Positions 25,943-34,124 are shown, numbered from the stretch's first letter. The stretch is DNA of 64,000 nt from Laspinema palackyanum D2c (GCF_025370875.1 NZ_JAMXFD010000017.1:62001-126000); one strand, 5' to 3'. The notes: generated by a model from the letters alone, not told the origin. Made by a program: numbers and translations.

Positions 25943-26034
25943 GCGTGATTCCTCACCTCCTCACGCTGCTAGTTGATGCCGGGTGAGCGGCTGTTAATAT
26001 TAACAGTTAACAAAAAAGACTAAATAAGTCTTTT
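25943..26034 (-). promoter_or_regulatory. Palindrome and hairpins upstream of the 25557 gene
   Basis: CTGTTAATATTAACAG (25991-26006) is a perfect 16-bp palindrome suitable as an operator. AAAAGACT and AGTCTTTT (26014-26034) form another hairpin. Closer to the gene, AGCGTGA and TCACGCT enclose GGAGGTGAGG and are followed by TTTT on the minus strand, an attenuator-like layout just before the AGGAGG site. Confidence 0.45.
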
Positions 26035-26044
26035 GAAGGGAAAT

Positions 26045-26066
26045 GGGGGCTAGAAAACCCCCAGTT
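26045..26066. terminator. Hairpin after the 26069 gene
   Basis: TGGGGG and CCCCCA enclose CTAGAAAA, with T-runs on the plus strand and a pyrimidine-rich run on the minus strand. Placed directly after the stop of the minus-strand gene. Confidence 0.55.
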
Positions 26067-26068
26067 TT

Positions 26069-26287
26069 TCACTTGATTTTTTGGAGTTGATGACGAGGAC
26101 AACTGATGAGTTTATTTCCGGGCAACCGAATCAAATAGTCGAACCAGTCATAACCTGCCCAATAGCGAGGAACACTGACTCGTCCTGTTCTCCCGGCGTA
26201 TTGGCCGCTCAAAATCAAAACTCTATCATCGCTCTCTAACCGGAGTCCTCGAACGTTGATGTCCAGAACAAGTTGATAGCCTTCCAT
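26069..26287 (-). CDS. Small SH3/KOW-like protein (72 aa)
   Basis: RVLILSGQYAGRTGRVSVPRYW resembles a KOW-type beta-barrel turn (GxxxGRxG), as in NusG or ribosomal proteins, and the rest (WFDYLIRLPGNKLISCPRHQLQKI) would complete a small barrel. A nucleic-acid or protein-binding role is plausible, not proven. It lies 13 bases after the preceding gene. Confidence 0.55.
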   Translation of the reverse strand: MEGYQLVLDINVRGLRLESDDRVLILSGQYAGRTGRVSVPRYWAGYDWFDYLIRLPGNKLISCPRHQLQKIK

Positions 26288-26300
26288 GAGAATTTTTGAG

Positions 26301-26966
26301 TTAGCTACCGACCAAAAGTTTTACGTTGGGTTCGCTAGGTTGGCTCGAATCGGTGAGGTGAGCCGCCATCAAGTTAGCAATCTCATTCGGCGGCAAGTTG
26401 TCCAGGCAAATCATCTCACGAGTACCGTCCAAGTCAATCATTCGCGATAAATTGTATGGATCAGCTAACACCGCAGCAGCCTTCTCAATCATATCCCAGT
26501 TCGAGCGTTCAATCCAGTCCCATTTTAGGCTGTAATAGTTAATCGGTTTCATCACGCCAATCTCGTCTGGTTTTTGCCCTGAATGCTTGACAAAGCTGGG
26601 AACGAACAGACCTTCAGCCGGTTCAATCCCTCGCGCTTGGACGGTGGCAACCAAACGATTGAAGTCGCTCAGGCTGCGGCCTTTGATGTAGGTGACCATC
26701 ACGACATCGTGAGGTAATTCACCCGCTTCAGGGATGAACCAAATTTGCCCCCAAAGGGTATGCTTCGTTTGACCTAGGCTGCCGAAGAATTTGCTAAATT
26801 TCAAGATGGTCATGGCTAGTTTCGAGCCATAGTCTTCATCGCCTAGCACCCACTGTCCACTTTGGCAATTGTTCCGTGCGCGAATCGGTAATTCTGGCAC
26901 AACCAGCGCATCTTCTTCCTTGAATCCAAATACCGAAATAGTTGGTTTTGGGTCTGTCTGAGTCAT
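26301..26966 (-). CDS. Unknown protein (221 aa)
   Basis: This is a folded soluble protein with no signal. Notable parts are GFKEEDALVVPELPIRARNN, KLAMTILKFSKFFGSLGQTKHTLWGQIWFIPEAGELPHDVV and YIKGRSLSDFNRLVATVQARG. The opening resembles plasmid-borne single-strand-binding-like proteins only loosely. It carries leader element L3. Confidence 0.55.
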   Translation of the reverse strand: MTQTDPKPTISVFGFKEEDALVVPELPIRARNNCQSGQWVLGDEDYGSKLAMTILKFSKFFGSLGQTKHTLWGQIWFIPEAGELPHDVVMVTYIKGRSLSDFNRLVATVQARGIEPAEGLFVPSFVKHSGQKPDEIGVMKPINYYSLKWDWIERSNWDMIEKAAAVLADPYNLSRMIDLDGTREMICLDNLPPNEIANLMAAHLTDSSQPSEPNVKLLVGS

Positions 26967-26981
26967 AACAAATTTTCAATT

Positions 26982-27002
26982 ATTTCACCCTATCCGAAAG
27001 GC
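26982..27002 (-). promoter_or_regulatory. Leader element L3
   Basis: On the minus strand this variant reads GCCTTTCGG, three variable bases, then GGGTGAAAT, ending 15 bases before ATG 26966. It is one base longer than most copies and lacks the final C of TCGC. Confidence 0.5.
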
Positions 27003-27079
27003 TTTTATTTGAATCTTATTTTTTCCTTTTTCTATCTATCTGACCTCCATCTGATAGCAAACAGAGGCCAAATGGGATA

Positions 27080-28552
27080 TTAAGCTAAGACCAAAGCCCG
27101 TTGTGCCGAACTAACAGGAACCCATTTCTGGTTTTTGTAGACGTACCATTTGCCCTTAGTTTGGTCAAATGTTTCAACAAGACATCCAAGCAAAATAAAC
27201 TGTTGAGCACGGTAATTTACTAGGTCTTTCGGGTAGCTATCACCACAGAATTGGTTCGTGTTCATATCGCGGAACCAGTAGAGTCCCGTGTCTTCGTTCT
27301 TCTCGACCCGAATCGTCCGAGTCTGCGGCTGTTTTGGCGAGGACTTCATAGGTTGTTTCGCCGGTGTCTGTTGCGTGGGTGTTAGTTGCGGAGTTGTCGG
27401 TTGAGTGGGTGCAGGTTGTTTCGCCGGTGTCGATCGCCCCGGTGTCGGTTGCAGGGTTGCAGGTTGCGTGAATGTCGATCGCCCCGATGTCAATTGCCCC
27501 GGTACAGCTTGCGTGGATGTCGGTTGTTTCGCCGCCGGTGTCAGTTGCTCCGGTGTCGGTCGTGTGGTGGCCGAGTTAGCGATCGGTTTGATGCGGCTCC
27601 AGTTGATGCTTGCACTCGCTAGTTCCTGAAGGTCCACTTCGTCGTCACCCGATTTTGCTGGTGCAGGTTGGGGTGCAGGCTGCGGGGTTGCCCGGTTAGG
27701 ACTGAGTTTGATGTGCGTCCAGTTGATAGCTGCACTCGCCAATTCGTTGAGGTCCACTTGGTCCTCGTCTTTGGCGTTCGAGTTAAATACTTGCCAATCG
27801 CTATACATCGAACGCTGATGCAACTCTTGGCACATCACCCGCAAGTTGGTGGCCGTGGCAGTCACTCGTTTTCCAAAAGTACCACGCGGATTCGAGTAAC
27901 GGAGCCACTCGCCCTGCTGCTCCACGGTCCCCAGGATTTTGGCTTGCTCCCGTCCCATGCGATCGCGCAAATCTGCCACCACACGATATCCGTCGGCAGT
28001 GCGGACCAACCGGAACCCAGGCGCTAGGATTAAACCGGGTTGGAGTTGGACTGTTTCGGGGGGTGCGGATTCCGGCTGCTCTTGTCGTTGCTGGAAAGGA
28101 TAGACATAGAGCGGTTTTTCCAGCCAAGGCGACTGGTTGAGTTCGGGGGCAGCCATTCGTAAATGCTTGCACTTGCCCTCGACTAAGCCAGACTGGAACT
28201 GGAACGAACGGCAGGTGCAACTGGCTTCGGCAAGCTCATACCCACGCAACTCCCGACCATCCCAACTGTGGACTCGCACCTGATTGTCCTCGCGGGTAAT
28301 GCCATAGACGCTCCAGCCTTGAGACGAACAGCGGCGCGTCTGAATCTTGCCATCCACGGTCTGGTAGGTCACCAGAGCTTTGAATTTGAGTTCGTGGTGG
28401 ACGATATGGCCCCGGTGCCATATCGGTTTACGATACGGCTCGAAGCGCACACTAATCGCACGGGACACATTCTGGTAATGCTTGATATGGTCCCAAATCG
28501 CCTCGTCTAGCAATTCGGGCGATTTGTAGTAGGCAATGACTACGGTTGTCAT
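27080..28552 (-). CDS. SWIM zinc-finger protein with repetitive Pro/Thr linker (490 aa)
   Basis: A SWIM motif, CxC followed by CxH (CTCRSFQFQSGLVEGKCKH, near 130-148), binds zinc and commonly contacts DNA or protein. A duplicated segment (VDLNELASAAINWTHIK and VDLQELASASINWSRIK) follows, then a long Thr/Pro/Gln linker of repeats such as TPAKQP. A C-terminal domain (YWFRDMNTNQFCGDSYPKDL) closes it. The linker DNA is a degenerate tandem repeat and may vary in length. It is preceded at distance by leader element L4 and a hairpin. Role unknown; plasmid maintenance or recombination is possible. Confidence 0.75.
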   Translation of the reverse strand: MTTVVIAYYKSPELLDEAIWDHIKHYQNVSRAISVRFEPYRKPIWHRGHIVHHELKFKALVTYQTVDGKIQTRRCSSQGWSVYGITREDNQVRVHSWDGRELRGYELAEASCTCRSFQFQSGLVEGKCKHLRMAAPELNQSPWLEKPLYVYPFQQRQEQPESAPPETVQLQPGLILAPGFRLVRTADGYRVVADLRDRMGREQAKILGTVEQQGEWLRYSNPRGTFGKRVTATATNLRVMCQELHQRSMYSDWQVFNSNAKDEDQVDLNELASAAINWTHIKLSPNRATPQPAPQPAPAKSGDDEVDLQELASASINWSRIKPIANSATTRPTPEQLTPAAKQPTSTQAVPGQLTSGRSTFTQPATLQPTPGRSTPAKQPAPTQPTTPQLTPTQQTPAKQPMKSSPKQPQTRTIRVEKNEDTGLYWFRDMNTNQFCGDSYPKDLVNYRAQQFILLGCLVETFDQTKGKWYVYKNQKWVPVSSAQRALVLA

Positions 28553-28576
28553 CTAAAATCTCCTTAGATATATGTT

Positions 28577-28611
28577 GGTTCGGAACGGTTGCCTCCGTTC
28601 CTTTTTTTTTG
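28577..28611 (+). terminator. Plus-strand terminator upstream of the SWIM gene
   Basis: GGAACGG, loop TTGCCT, CCGTTCC, followed by ten T on the plus strand. No plus-strand gene ends nearby, so it may stop antisense transcription, or serve as a 5' hairpin in the SWIM mRNA. Confidence 0.6.
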
Positions 28612-28631
28612 GGTCAGACTCTATCTCGTCT

Positions 28632-28651
28632 GTCTCACCCACTGCGAAAGC
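28632..28651 (-). promoter_or_regulatory. Leader element L4 (distant copy)
   Basis: GCTTTCGCAGTGGGTGAGAC on the minus strand, 79 bases before the SWIM start, the one copy far from its gene. A six-pair UUUCGC/GUGAGA stem is possible. The intervening sequence contains the terminator-like hairpin. Confidence 0.6.
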
Positions 28652-28895
28652 TTTGTGTTGACTTTTTCATCATTATATCTTATAATACCCGGTTTACTCT
28701 GGGTTTTATGCATTAGAATTGCTGATGAATTTGGCATATTTGTGGGGGCTAACTTGAGGGGTGTTGAGAGCAAGACTGTCGGCGAATGGGTGAGTCAGCG
28801 GATGGCCGAAGTGCTCCAGTCTTACGAGCTAGATTCGGCCTCCAAAAGTTGAGCTGCATAACCCGCCTGTTGCTGGTGATTTATGCATTCAGGGG

Positions 28896-29219
28896 TCAAT
28901 TGTTTCTTAAAATTCTGGCTTTATGTTCAGCGATTTCCGGGCAAATTTCCCATTCGCTTTTCCAAACATATTTTAGTTCGACCTTGGGATTGTTATTGAT
29001 GGCTCGGATTTCGGTTCTAATCTGTTCACAAACCTGCTCTAATGTTTCCGTGGTCAGGTACTGATATACCCCGTAGAGCGGATTGAGTAGGATAATCCAA
29101 AGTATCACTGCGTAAGTAATCCACTCTAGGCCAGTAGCTATCTTATCCCAGCAAGTTTCTTTCTCAGTGGGCGGAAAGATTGCAATAAATTCGGCTTCAC
29201 TCATTCCTAATTTTTTCAT
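28896..29219 (-). CDS. Small single-span protein (107 aa)
   Basis: One membrane segment (WITYAVILWIILLNPLYGVYQYL, near 33-55) lies between an acidic head and a charged tail. The topology would place the tail in the cytoplasm or periplasm depending on flanking charge. It carries leader element L5 and GGAG before the ATG. No family recognised. Confidence 0.6.
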   Translation of the reverse strand: MKKLGMSEAEFIAIFPPTEKETCWDKIATGLEWITYAVILWIILLNPLYGVYQYLTTETLEQVCEQIRTEIRAINNNPKVELKYVWKSEWEICPEIAEHKARILRNN

Positions 29220-29234
29220 GATTTTTTCTCCTTT

Positions 29235-29254
29235 ATTTCACCCCCTGCGATAGC
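29235..29254 (-). promoter_or_regulatory. Leader element L5
   Basis: GCTATCGCAGGGGGTGAAAT on the minus strand, 15 bases before ATG 29219, preceded by an A-rich tract and followed by AAAGGAG. Confidence 0.75.
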
Positions 29255-29414
29255 TTTTTTATTTACTTTTGGTTTTTTTTATTCCTGAAATTGTCCTGAG
29301 TTTCTGCTAAGTCCATCCATTTGGGCGTTGTGGTCCCGTCGCGAATCAACCCACCTCATCATGAAGACTGCCAACGCGATGAGTCAGGCTCGAACCAACT
29401 GGACATTACCCTGG

Positions 29415-29655
29415 GCGATCGCAACACTTGAAGCAACCGACCCAATGACAATGAGTGCCGATGCGATCGCAATACTGAAGTAATCACCGAGATTGCCGAG
29501 GCGATCGCTCATGCGTGAACCAGCCTACCCAATCACGCAGGCTGCTAAGGCGATCGCATGAATGCAACACTAGCCCAATCATTCAGTCTGCCCTTGGCGA
29601 TTGCTTGTGCGCGAATCAACCGGCCCATTCGCAGAGACTGCCCTTGGCGATCGCA
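29415..29655 (+). repeat. HIP1-phased degenerate tandem repeat
   Basis: GCGATCGC or GCGATTGC recurs at 29415, 29463, 29501, 29550, 29597 and 29647, i.e. every 38-50 bases. The intervening sequence is similar only in part (CCTTGGCGATCGCATGA, CCAATCA, CAGCCT). No gene fits here. It runs into the 75-bp repeat array. Confidence 0.6.
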
Positions 29656-29679
29656 TGATGCACCAGCTATACAGCCTGC

Positions 29680-29950
29680 CCGGGGCGCGACACGAATGCG
29701 GTACAACTGGCTGACTCGAAAACGGACAGGCACCAACTCAGGTGACATTCCTGACAAGCGCGGGACACGAACGCGGGACAACTGGCTGAAGCGAGGACCT
29801 GCCACGATGATGGACTCAGTAACGTACCCAGCCGGAGCGCGACACGAACGGGGGACAATTGGCTGAGGCGAGAACTGACAGGCACCAACTCAGGTAACGT
29901 ACCCAGCCGGAGCGCGACACGAACGGCGAGAAACTGGCTCGGGTTTTCCC
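29680..29950 (+). repeat. Tandem repeat of about 75 bp, four copies
   Basis: GACACGAA occurs at 29689, 29764, 29841 and 29916 within longer units containing CGGAGCGCGACACGAACG, ACAACTGGCTGA and GACAGGCACCAACTCAGGT. The spacing is 75, 77 and 75 bases. A related 50-bp pair lies at 30751-30850. Confidence 0.75.
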
Positions 29951-29967
29951 AAGCCAGCGCATGAACT

Positions 29968-30132
29968 CTAGCGGTAAATCGTCAGGTCAGTGGGGGCGAA
30001 CGCTATCGGTTGACCGAGTTGGGAGGTCCATGTGCCGATGAGTTGGGCTTGGTTGGTGGTGACCTTGACCCAGCGACCGCCGCCGTAGCGGAAGGTGCTG
30101 CCGATAGTTAGTTGTTGGAATCGGATGAGCAT
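29968..30132 (-). CDS. Very small protein (54 aa)
   Basis: The best start is ATG 30132 (MLIRFQQLTIGSTFRYGGGRWVKV). A GTG nine codons upstream lies inside the leader element and would add KLLREFA. The pattern IGSTFxxxxxRWVKVTxxQA occurs in small plasmid and phage proteins of unknown role. The hairpin covering its upstream region may control translation. Confidence 0.55.
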   Translation of the reverse strand: MLIRFQQLTIGSTFRYGGGRWVKVTTNQAQLIGTWTSQLGQPIAFAPTDLTIYR

Positions 30133-30138
30133 AGCAAA

Positions 30139-30169
30139 CTCTCGCAATAACTTCACTCATTGCGAGAGC
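30139..30169 (-). promoter_or_regulatory. Leader element L6 within a 10-bp hairpin
   Basis: GCTCTCGCAATGAGTGAAGT (30150-30169, minus strand) ends 17 bases before ATG 30132. Its CTCTCGCAAT pairs perfectly with ATTGCGAGAG (30139-30148), forming a 10-bp hairpin with a ten-base loop just before the start codon. Confidence 0.65.
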
Positions 30170-30181
30170 TTTGCTATCATT

Positions 30182-30676
30182 TTATCGACTACAATTTTGT
30201 CCTTTGGCTTTACGTTGAGCGCCAAGTAAAGTGGACAAATAGGTGCAAGAGCGGTGGTTTCCCGACATGAGCGTAATCCGTCCTAATCGTCCGTTTGTTA
30301 CTCCTAAATGGTTGAACTGGACACGGTAGATGTTGTTACGATGATAAAAGGTGGTATTTTCTGCATCAATCTGGACCTGGGCTACACCGAGACTCTGCCA
30401 GTCCGCATTTGTGCAGGTTCCACCCCATCGACGATGATGCACGGAATATTCGATGTTGCCTTGATGTTCGCGGAAACAGGCTTCGTGGGTTTCTTTAGTT
30501 TGCCGCGCTGTGGATTTGGCATTGAGTAGGACTTGATAGGCATTATCTCGTGCTGAACGAGTGCGATAGTCCTGCAAAAATGAGAGCCAAGAAGGAATGG
30601 CAATTGCTGCGATAATGGCGATAATCAAGGCGGTGATGAGCAGTTCAACGAGCGTAATTCCTTTCTGAGTTTGCAT
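30182..30676 (-). CDS. Type IV pilin-like protein (164 aa)
   Basis: A prepilin N-terminus is clear: short basic leader MQTQKG, cleavage after Gly6, Glu at +5 and a hydrophobic helix (ITLVELLITALIIAIIAAIAIPSW). Residue +1 is Ile where Phe is usual. The globular part has four or more cysteines. Length and lack of pilin assembly genes nearby suggest a minor pilin (FimT/GspH-like) using host machinery, perhaps for DNA uptake or surface contact. It carries leader element L7. Confidence 0.85.
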   Translation of the reverse strand: MQTQKGITLVELLITALIIAIIAAIAIPSWLSFLQDYRTRSARDNAYQVLLNAKSTARQTKETHEACFREHQGNIEYSVHHRRWGGTCTNADWQSLGVAQVQIDAENTTFYHRNNIYRVQFNHLGVTNGRLGRITLMSGNHRSCTYLSTLLGAQRKAKGQNCSR

Positions 30677-30691
30677 CGTTTGATACCGATA

Positions 30692-30711
30692 ACTTCACCC
30701 CCGGCGATAGC
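30692..30711 (-). promoter_or_regulatory. Leader element L7
   Basis: GCTATCGCCGGGGGTGAAGT on the minus strand, 15 bases before the pilin ATG at 30676. Confidence 0.7.
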
Positions 30712-30750
30712 TTGCTCGTTGTTGTTAGTTTTTACTCGGTGTTCTAGTTT

Positions 30751-30850
30751 ATCCATCCGCCCCGGAGCGCGACACGAACAAGCGAGGACAGACCCCGCTC
30801 ATCCATCCGCCCCGGAGCGCGACACGAACGAGCGAGGAAAGGCCCCGCTC
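30751..30850 (+). repeat. Two 50-bp tandem repeats
   Basis: The units 30751-30800 and 30801-30850 both run from ATCCATCCGCCCCGGAGCGC to GCCCCGCTC-like ends. They share the CGGAGCGCGACACGAAC core with the array at 29680-29950. Confidence 0.8.
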
Positions 30851-30859
30851 ATCCAGGCG

Positions 30860-31372
30860 CTATCGGCTACGGACCGGGTGGAGGCGTTTGTAGGAGGCAC
30901 TTACCGGATCGAAGTTCACGACGGTAATCCCTTGGTCGAGCGCATATTCCACGGCATGACAGGTTCCGCCACTGCGTCCATCCCACACGGACAGAACCAA
31001 GCTGCATCGGTCTACCATCCATTTGTTGCGGTCGTTCATGCAGCCTGGAAAATAAGTGCGATGGGAAAGGTAATGGACACTATCGGCTTTTTCTAGCAAG
31101 TGGAAATAGTAGCGTTGACTAGATTTAGGCCATTTCTTATATTGTTCTTTACAGGGAATTGCCGCAATTAACCGTAAGTCCGGGTCATCAGCCACCATAC
31201 CTGCTGCCCACTGGTCCACGCCGATTGCCATGCCCGAGATGAAACTGTCAAACCCTCGTTCTTTGGCTCGGTCAATCATCCGTTGTAATGCAATTTGGAC
31301 GGGAAATATATCGGTTGCTGCAAATTGACGATGGCCGGTGAATGCTGCGGTTTTTTCTCGAATGAGTTCCAT
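30860..31372 (-). CDS. SLOG-superfamily protein, DUF1273/YspA-like (170 aa)
   Basis: The motifs FTGHR (11-15), FISGMAIGVDQWAA (about 44-57), IPCKEQYKKWP, FPGCMNDRNKWMVDRCSLVLSVWDGRSGGTCHAVEYA and a final DP are those of the DUF1273/YspA branch of SLOG, a Rossmann-like fold that binds or processes nucleotide-derived ligands. The length is normal. The family is linked to ADP-ribose or NAD derivatives in conflict systems. It lies just downstream of the DUF4326 gene. Confidence 0.85.
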   Translation of the reverse strand: MELIREKTAAFTGHRQFAATDIFPVQIALQRMIDRAKERGFDSFISGMAIGVDQWAAGMVADDPDLRLIAAIPCKEQYKKWPKSSQRYYFHLLEKADSVHYLSHRTYFPGCMNDRNKWMVDRCSLVLSVWDGRSGGTCHAVEYALDQGITVVNFDPVSASYKRLHPVRSR

Positions 31373-31393
31373 GATGTTCCTCCAAAACAGGGC

Positions 31394-31426
31394 TAATAAA
31401 AGAGAGTGACGTTGCCGCCACCCTCT
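31394..31426 (-). terminator. Terminator between DUF4326 and SLOG genes
   Basis: On the minus strand AGAGGGTG and CACTCTCT pair around a short loop and are followed by TTTTATT. Located just after the stop of the DUF4326 gene. Confidence 0.65.
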
Positions 31427-31437
31427 CGAAAGACTAC

Positions 31438-32733
31438 CTACATTTCAATCGGTTCTGTCGCAGCTTTCTCCAGCTTTTCTGCATTGACTGCACTGACTCC
31501 CAGACTCGCATCCACGTTATCGGCAAACTCTGGATTTTGAGCCAACCACGCCTGGGCCTCCGCTTGCTGGCGCTTGCGAATCGCGACAATCTCTAGCTTG
31601 TTCGATTTTGCCGGTTGATTGCGTTTCGGCTGCGACTTCTGCACAGGTTTTTCGACTGCTTCAACTGGCTGACTATCTGAAACTTGGCTCCGCAATTGTT
31701 GAGGTTGCTTTTGATAGGACTTGCGCTTTTCTAGCTGGGCTTTGTTAATCTCTAGCAATGCGGCCTTGATTTGGTCTAGCTCTGGCACCTCGCTGTTTGC
31801 ATTGATGAGCTGATCGCCAAAATAAGCCTTGGCCGTAGACAACAACATGGAAGTCCGGTGATTGAGGGATTTGACCGTATTTGCCTTGGCAATCTCGCTC
31901 AAGAAGAACTCCGCCTCGAACTCTTCATAGAACTGGTTGCGATAAGTAGCCCATAAGCCATCTTTCCAATCGTTAATCCGGTCCCAGTCATATTCGGCTT
32001 GACTGTAGCTACCGTCTGGATTACGCCGCCCTGGAGCTATCAAGTAAACATCGAGTTGACCCATTTCATACGCATTCCGCCAAATCTCTTTCTTGCTAAT
32101 CGACTGCCACCAGAAGTGCCGCAATCCATAATAAAGCTGCTTGAAAATGTACTGCAAATGCTTGATTTCGTACTCAGCTTCACGATTCAGTTTCGCTTGC
32201 TCGATATGCGCTGGATTGAAGATGTTCGAGATTGAATTAAGTTGCATAGCTGACTCCAAAACTAGATTTTCTTTCACTTCCAGCGATAGCCCTTTATTTT
32301 TTACTCGCTTCTTTTTGCTTACTTCTTGCTCTTTCTTCTCTTTCTTCACTTGCTTTTTCCCTTCGACTAGATTTTCCTGAATCAACCAATGAATGGCCTT
32401 GACAATCACATCGCCATGACAAGCCAACGGAGCGCAATAACAAGCCAACTCCAGAGCTTCGCCCCGCATCGTCCGTTTTGCTAACATAATCAACTCAGCA
32501 AAAGCCGCATTGGACTCGCCCCGCAGACCCGCTTTAATTTGCGCCCAGAGCCAATGACGATACTTCTCAACGACCATTTCGCGATTGCCATCTTTGCCAA
32601 TATGGAACGGATTCGCCAATGCAGATTGTGCCAACTTGTAACGTGCATTGAAACGCCCAATGTAGTGCCGGTTTACTCCCCGGAATTGGACTGCTGTGCC
32701 GTTGACCACCGAGAGATTGATGTGTGTATTCAT
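31438..32733 (-). CDS. DUF4326-domain protein with long C-terminal extension (431 aa)
   Basis: Residues about 22-115 (YIGRFNARYKLAQSALANPF, IGKDGNREMVVEKYRHWLW, LACYCAPLACHGDVIVKAI) are the DUF4326 signature, a small domain of unknown function common in phages and plasmids. A Lys-rich linker (KKQVKKEKKEQEVSKKKRVK) leads to a helical domain with several Trp and a charged tail. GGAGG precedes the ATG. It is the first gene of the minus run beside the gene-free region at 32.8-34.1 kb. Confidence 0.8.
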   Translation of the reverse strand: MNTHINLSVVNGTAVQFRGVNRHYIGRFNARYKLAQSALANPFHIGKDGNREMVVEKYRHWLWAQIKAGLRGESNAAFAELIMLAKRTMRGEALELACYCAPLACHGDVIVKAIHWLIQENLVEGKKQVKKEKKEQEVSKKKRVKNKGLSLEVKENLVLESAMQLNSISNIFNPAHIEQAKLNREAEYEIKHLQYIFKQLYYGLRHFWWQSISKKEIWRNAYEMGQLDVYLIAPGRRNPDGSYSQAEYDWDRINDWKDGLWATYRNQFYEEFEAEFFLSEIAKANTVKSLNHRTSMLLSTAKAYFGDQLINANSEVPELDQIKAALLEINKAQLEKRKSYQKQPQQLRSQVSDSQPVEAVEKPVQKSQPKRNQPAKSNKLEIVAIRKRQQAEAQAWLAQNPEFADNVDASLGVSAVNAEKLEKAATEPIEM

Positions 32734-32914
32734 GATGTTGTCCTCCTAAGTTAACTGTGCGAGGCTCTTCTTCCCCCGCCCCCTTGAGGGTTATAGGGGT
32801 GCGAGGAAAGCTTAGAAGTCGTTAGGCGGGGGTTGCCGCAGACGGTGTACGCAATGAACAGTCAACTGCCACCGCCTTACGAATTCTTAGCTAGGTCAAG
32901 GCTTACGGAGACTT

Positions 32915-32985
32915 AGCGATCCCCGTCGGGCTTGCAAGAACTTAGGGATTCTACCCAATACTTTGGTAGCCCGACGGGGATCGCT
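32915..32985. repeat. Perfect 18-bp inverted repeat
   Basis: AGCGATCCCCGTCGGGCT (32915-32932) and AGCCCGACGGGGATCGCT (32968-32985) enclose 35 bases. Confidence 0.9.
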
Positions 32986-33002
32986 TACGTCGGAGTTACT
33001 TG

Positions 33003-33121
33003 CTCGGAGTCGCTTAGAATCTCTTGCCAAATACGCTACCTGGTAGGATTTCTTAGCGACGCCAGGAGCTTAGAAATCCTTCAGGTAGCCTATTTGGTTA
33101 GAGATTGTTTGCGAGTCTGAG
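33003..33121. repeat. 119-bp imperfect hairpin
   Basis: Arms 33003-33042 and 33082-33121 (40 bases each) match as inverted repeats with short mismatches at regular intervals. An inner pair, AGGATTTCT (33045-33053) and AGAAATCCT (33072-33080), continues the stem. The mismatches fall about every ten bases, giving a bulged cruciform or long hairpin. Confidence 0.85.
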
Positions 33122-33191
33122 GCCTTTACCGATTCCGACCACCCCTATAGACTAGAATTGCTGGGGGGGGCTGGCCCAGCGGCCATGAGCG

Positions 33192-33438
33192 CTCCCTTGG
33201 GGGCGGGGGGGGCGCGAATGAGGGAGCGGGGAGGGGATGATGGGCGATGTCTCAACTTGTTGAGGCCAGAACATCACCCCTCCCCCGACCGAATGAGCAC
33301 TCAATGTTTGTGCGATCGCCAAGATTTGACTGAACCTCCCCTGGGGGTCGGGGGGCGCGAGTGAGGGAGTGGGGAGGGGCTGACGGGCAATGCCTCGTAG
33401 GCCAGCGCGTCACCCCTCCCCCGACCGAATGAGCACTC
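33192..33438 (+). repeat. Two G-rich direct repeats with internal hairpins
   Basis: The units 33192-33302 and 33336-33438 share CTCCC, a G-run, GCGCGA, GAGGGAG, GGGGAGGGG and the end CACCCCTCCCCCGACCGAAT followed by GAGCACTC. In each, GGGGAGGGG can pair with CCCCTCCCC. The period is 144 bases. Confidence 0.8.
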
Positions 33439-33455
33439 TAGTTTTGGATGCGATC

Positions 33456-33529
33456 GCGAAGCGTCTCCTGAAGGAGAATCGCGAAGCGTCTCCTGAAGGA
33501 GAATCGGCAAACGTCTCTTGAAGAATCGC
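33456..33529 (+). repeat. 25-bp tandem repeat (two perfect, one partial)
   Basis: The unit GCGAAGCGTCTCCTGAAGGA plus GAATC is present at 33456-33480 and 33481-33505, and a degenerate copy follows. The same small repeat recurs once near 63639 and in altered form near 61210 and 57650. It is a common cyanobacterial dispersed repeat type. Confidence 0.8.
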
Positions 33530-34124
33530 CAAGTCTGGATGAACGGTTAGCACTTCATTGGGTTGCACTCGGACTCACTCGGTTCAGTTTGAAGAATCCT
33601 CATTGAATCAAGATTAGACTGATGTCCCGCAACTCACTTGCAAGTTCTTTGAGTTTAGGCGCGGTGTTTCCAAACATTAACCTGCAACATTATCAAGAGT
33701 TTGAACTTAACAAGATTTATCGAAATTGAGCCGGATAGAACAACATCAACGAGCTACAGGCCCAGTTTTAATGTGCTAAATGCTGAAGTATGTCCGCTAT
33801 TTTAGCATAGCGAAACCCTACTAACCAAAAACTATTTCATCGAATTTGGCTGCATCGACTTTCGACGAGCTTCGATGACTATTCGTGATTATTATCACCA
33901 TTTAGTCCGTTCCGAATTGCCAGAATTATGACGCACCTTATCCGGTAAACTTGAAACTAACCCATTCACTTTCAGCTTTTTTCTTGAGCCGATGACCTGC
34001 CTAAAATTATCGCTAACACCAGCCCCGAACAGCACCAACCTAGCCAACCCGACCGCCAACCAACTAGACAAAGCTGCATCTGATATGCTACCAGTCGAAC
34101 CGTTCCGAGTCTAAAAGGGAGTAT

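Larger units (their letters stand above)
32760..34124. other. Gene-free, structured strand-switch region
   Basis: No gene is supported over 1.36 kb between the divergent DUF4326 (minus) and DUF4417 (plus) genes. It contains, in order, CCCCCGCC and GGCGGGGG arms near 32772 and 32826, two large inverted repeats, two G-rich direct repeats with hairpins and a 25-bp tandem repeat. An AT-rich stretch with no recognisable content then follows from about 33540. This is the layout expected of an origin of replication or transfer, but no initiator site is recognised. Confidence 0.5.

Noticed and set aside
28717-28852. Plus-strand frame ending EWVSQRMAEVLQSYELDSASKS
   Set aside because: The last 40 residues look coding, but the upstream part crosses leader element L4 and a terminator, and no start with a ribosome-binding site is present. 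It may be a gene remnant.
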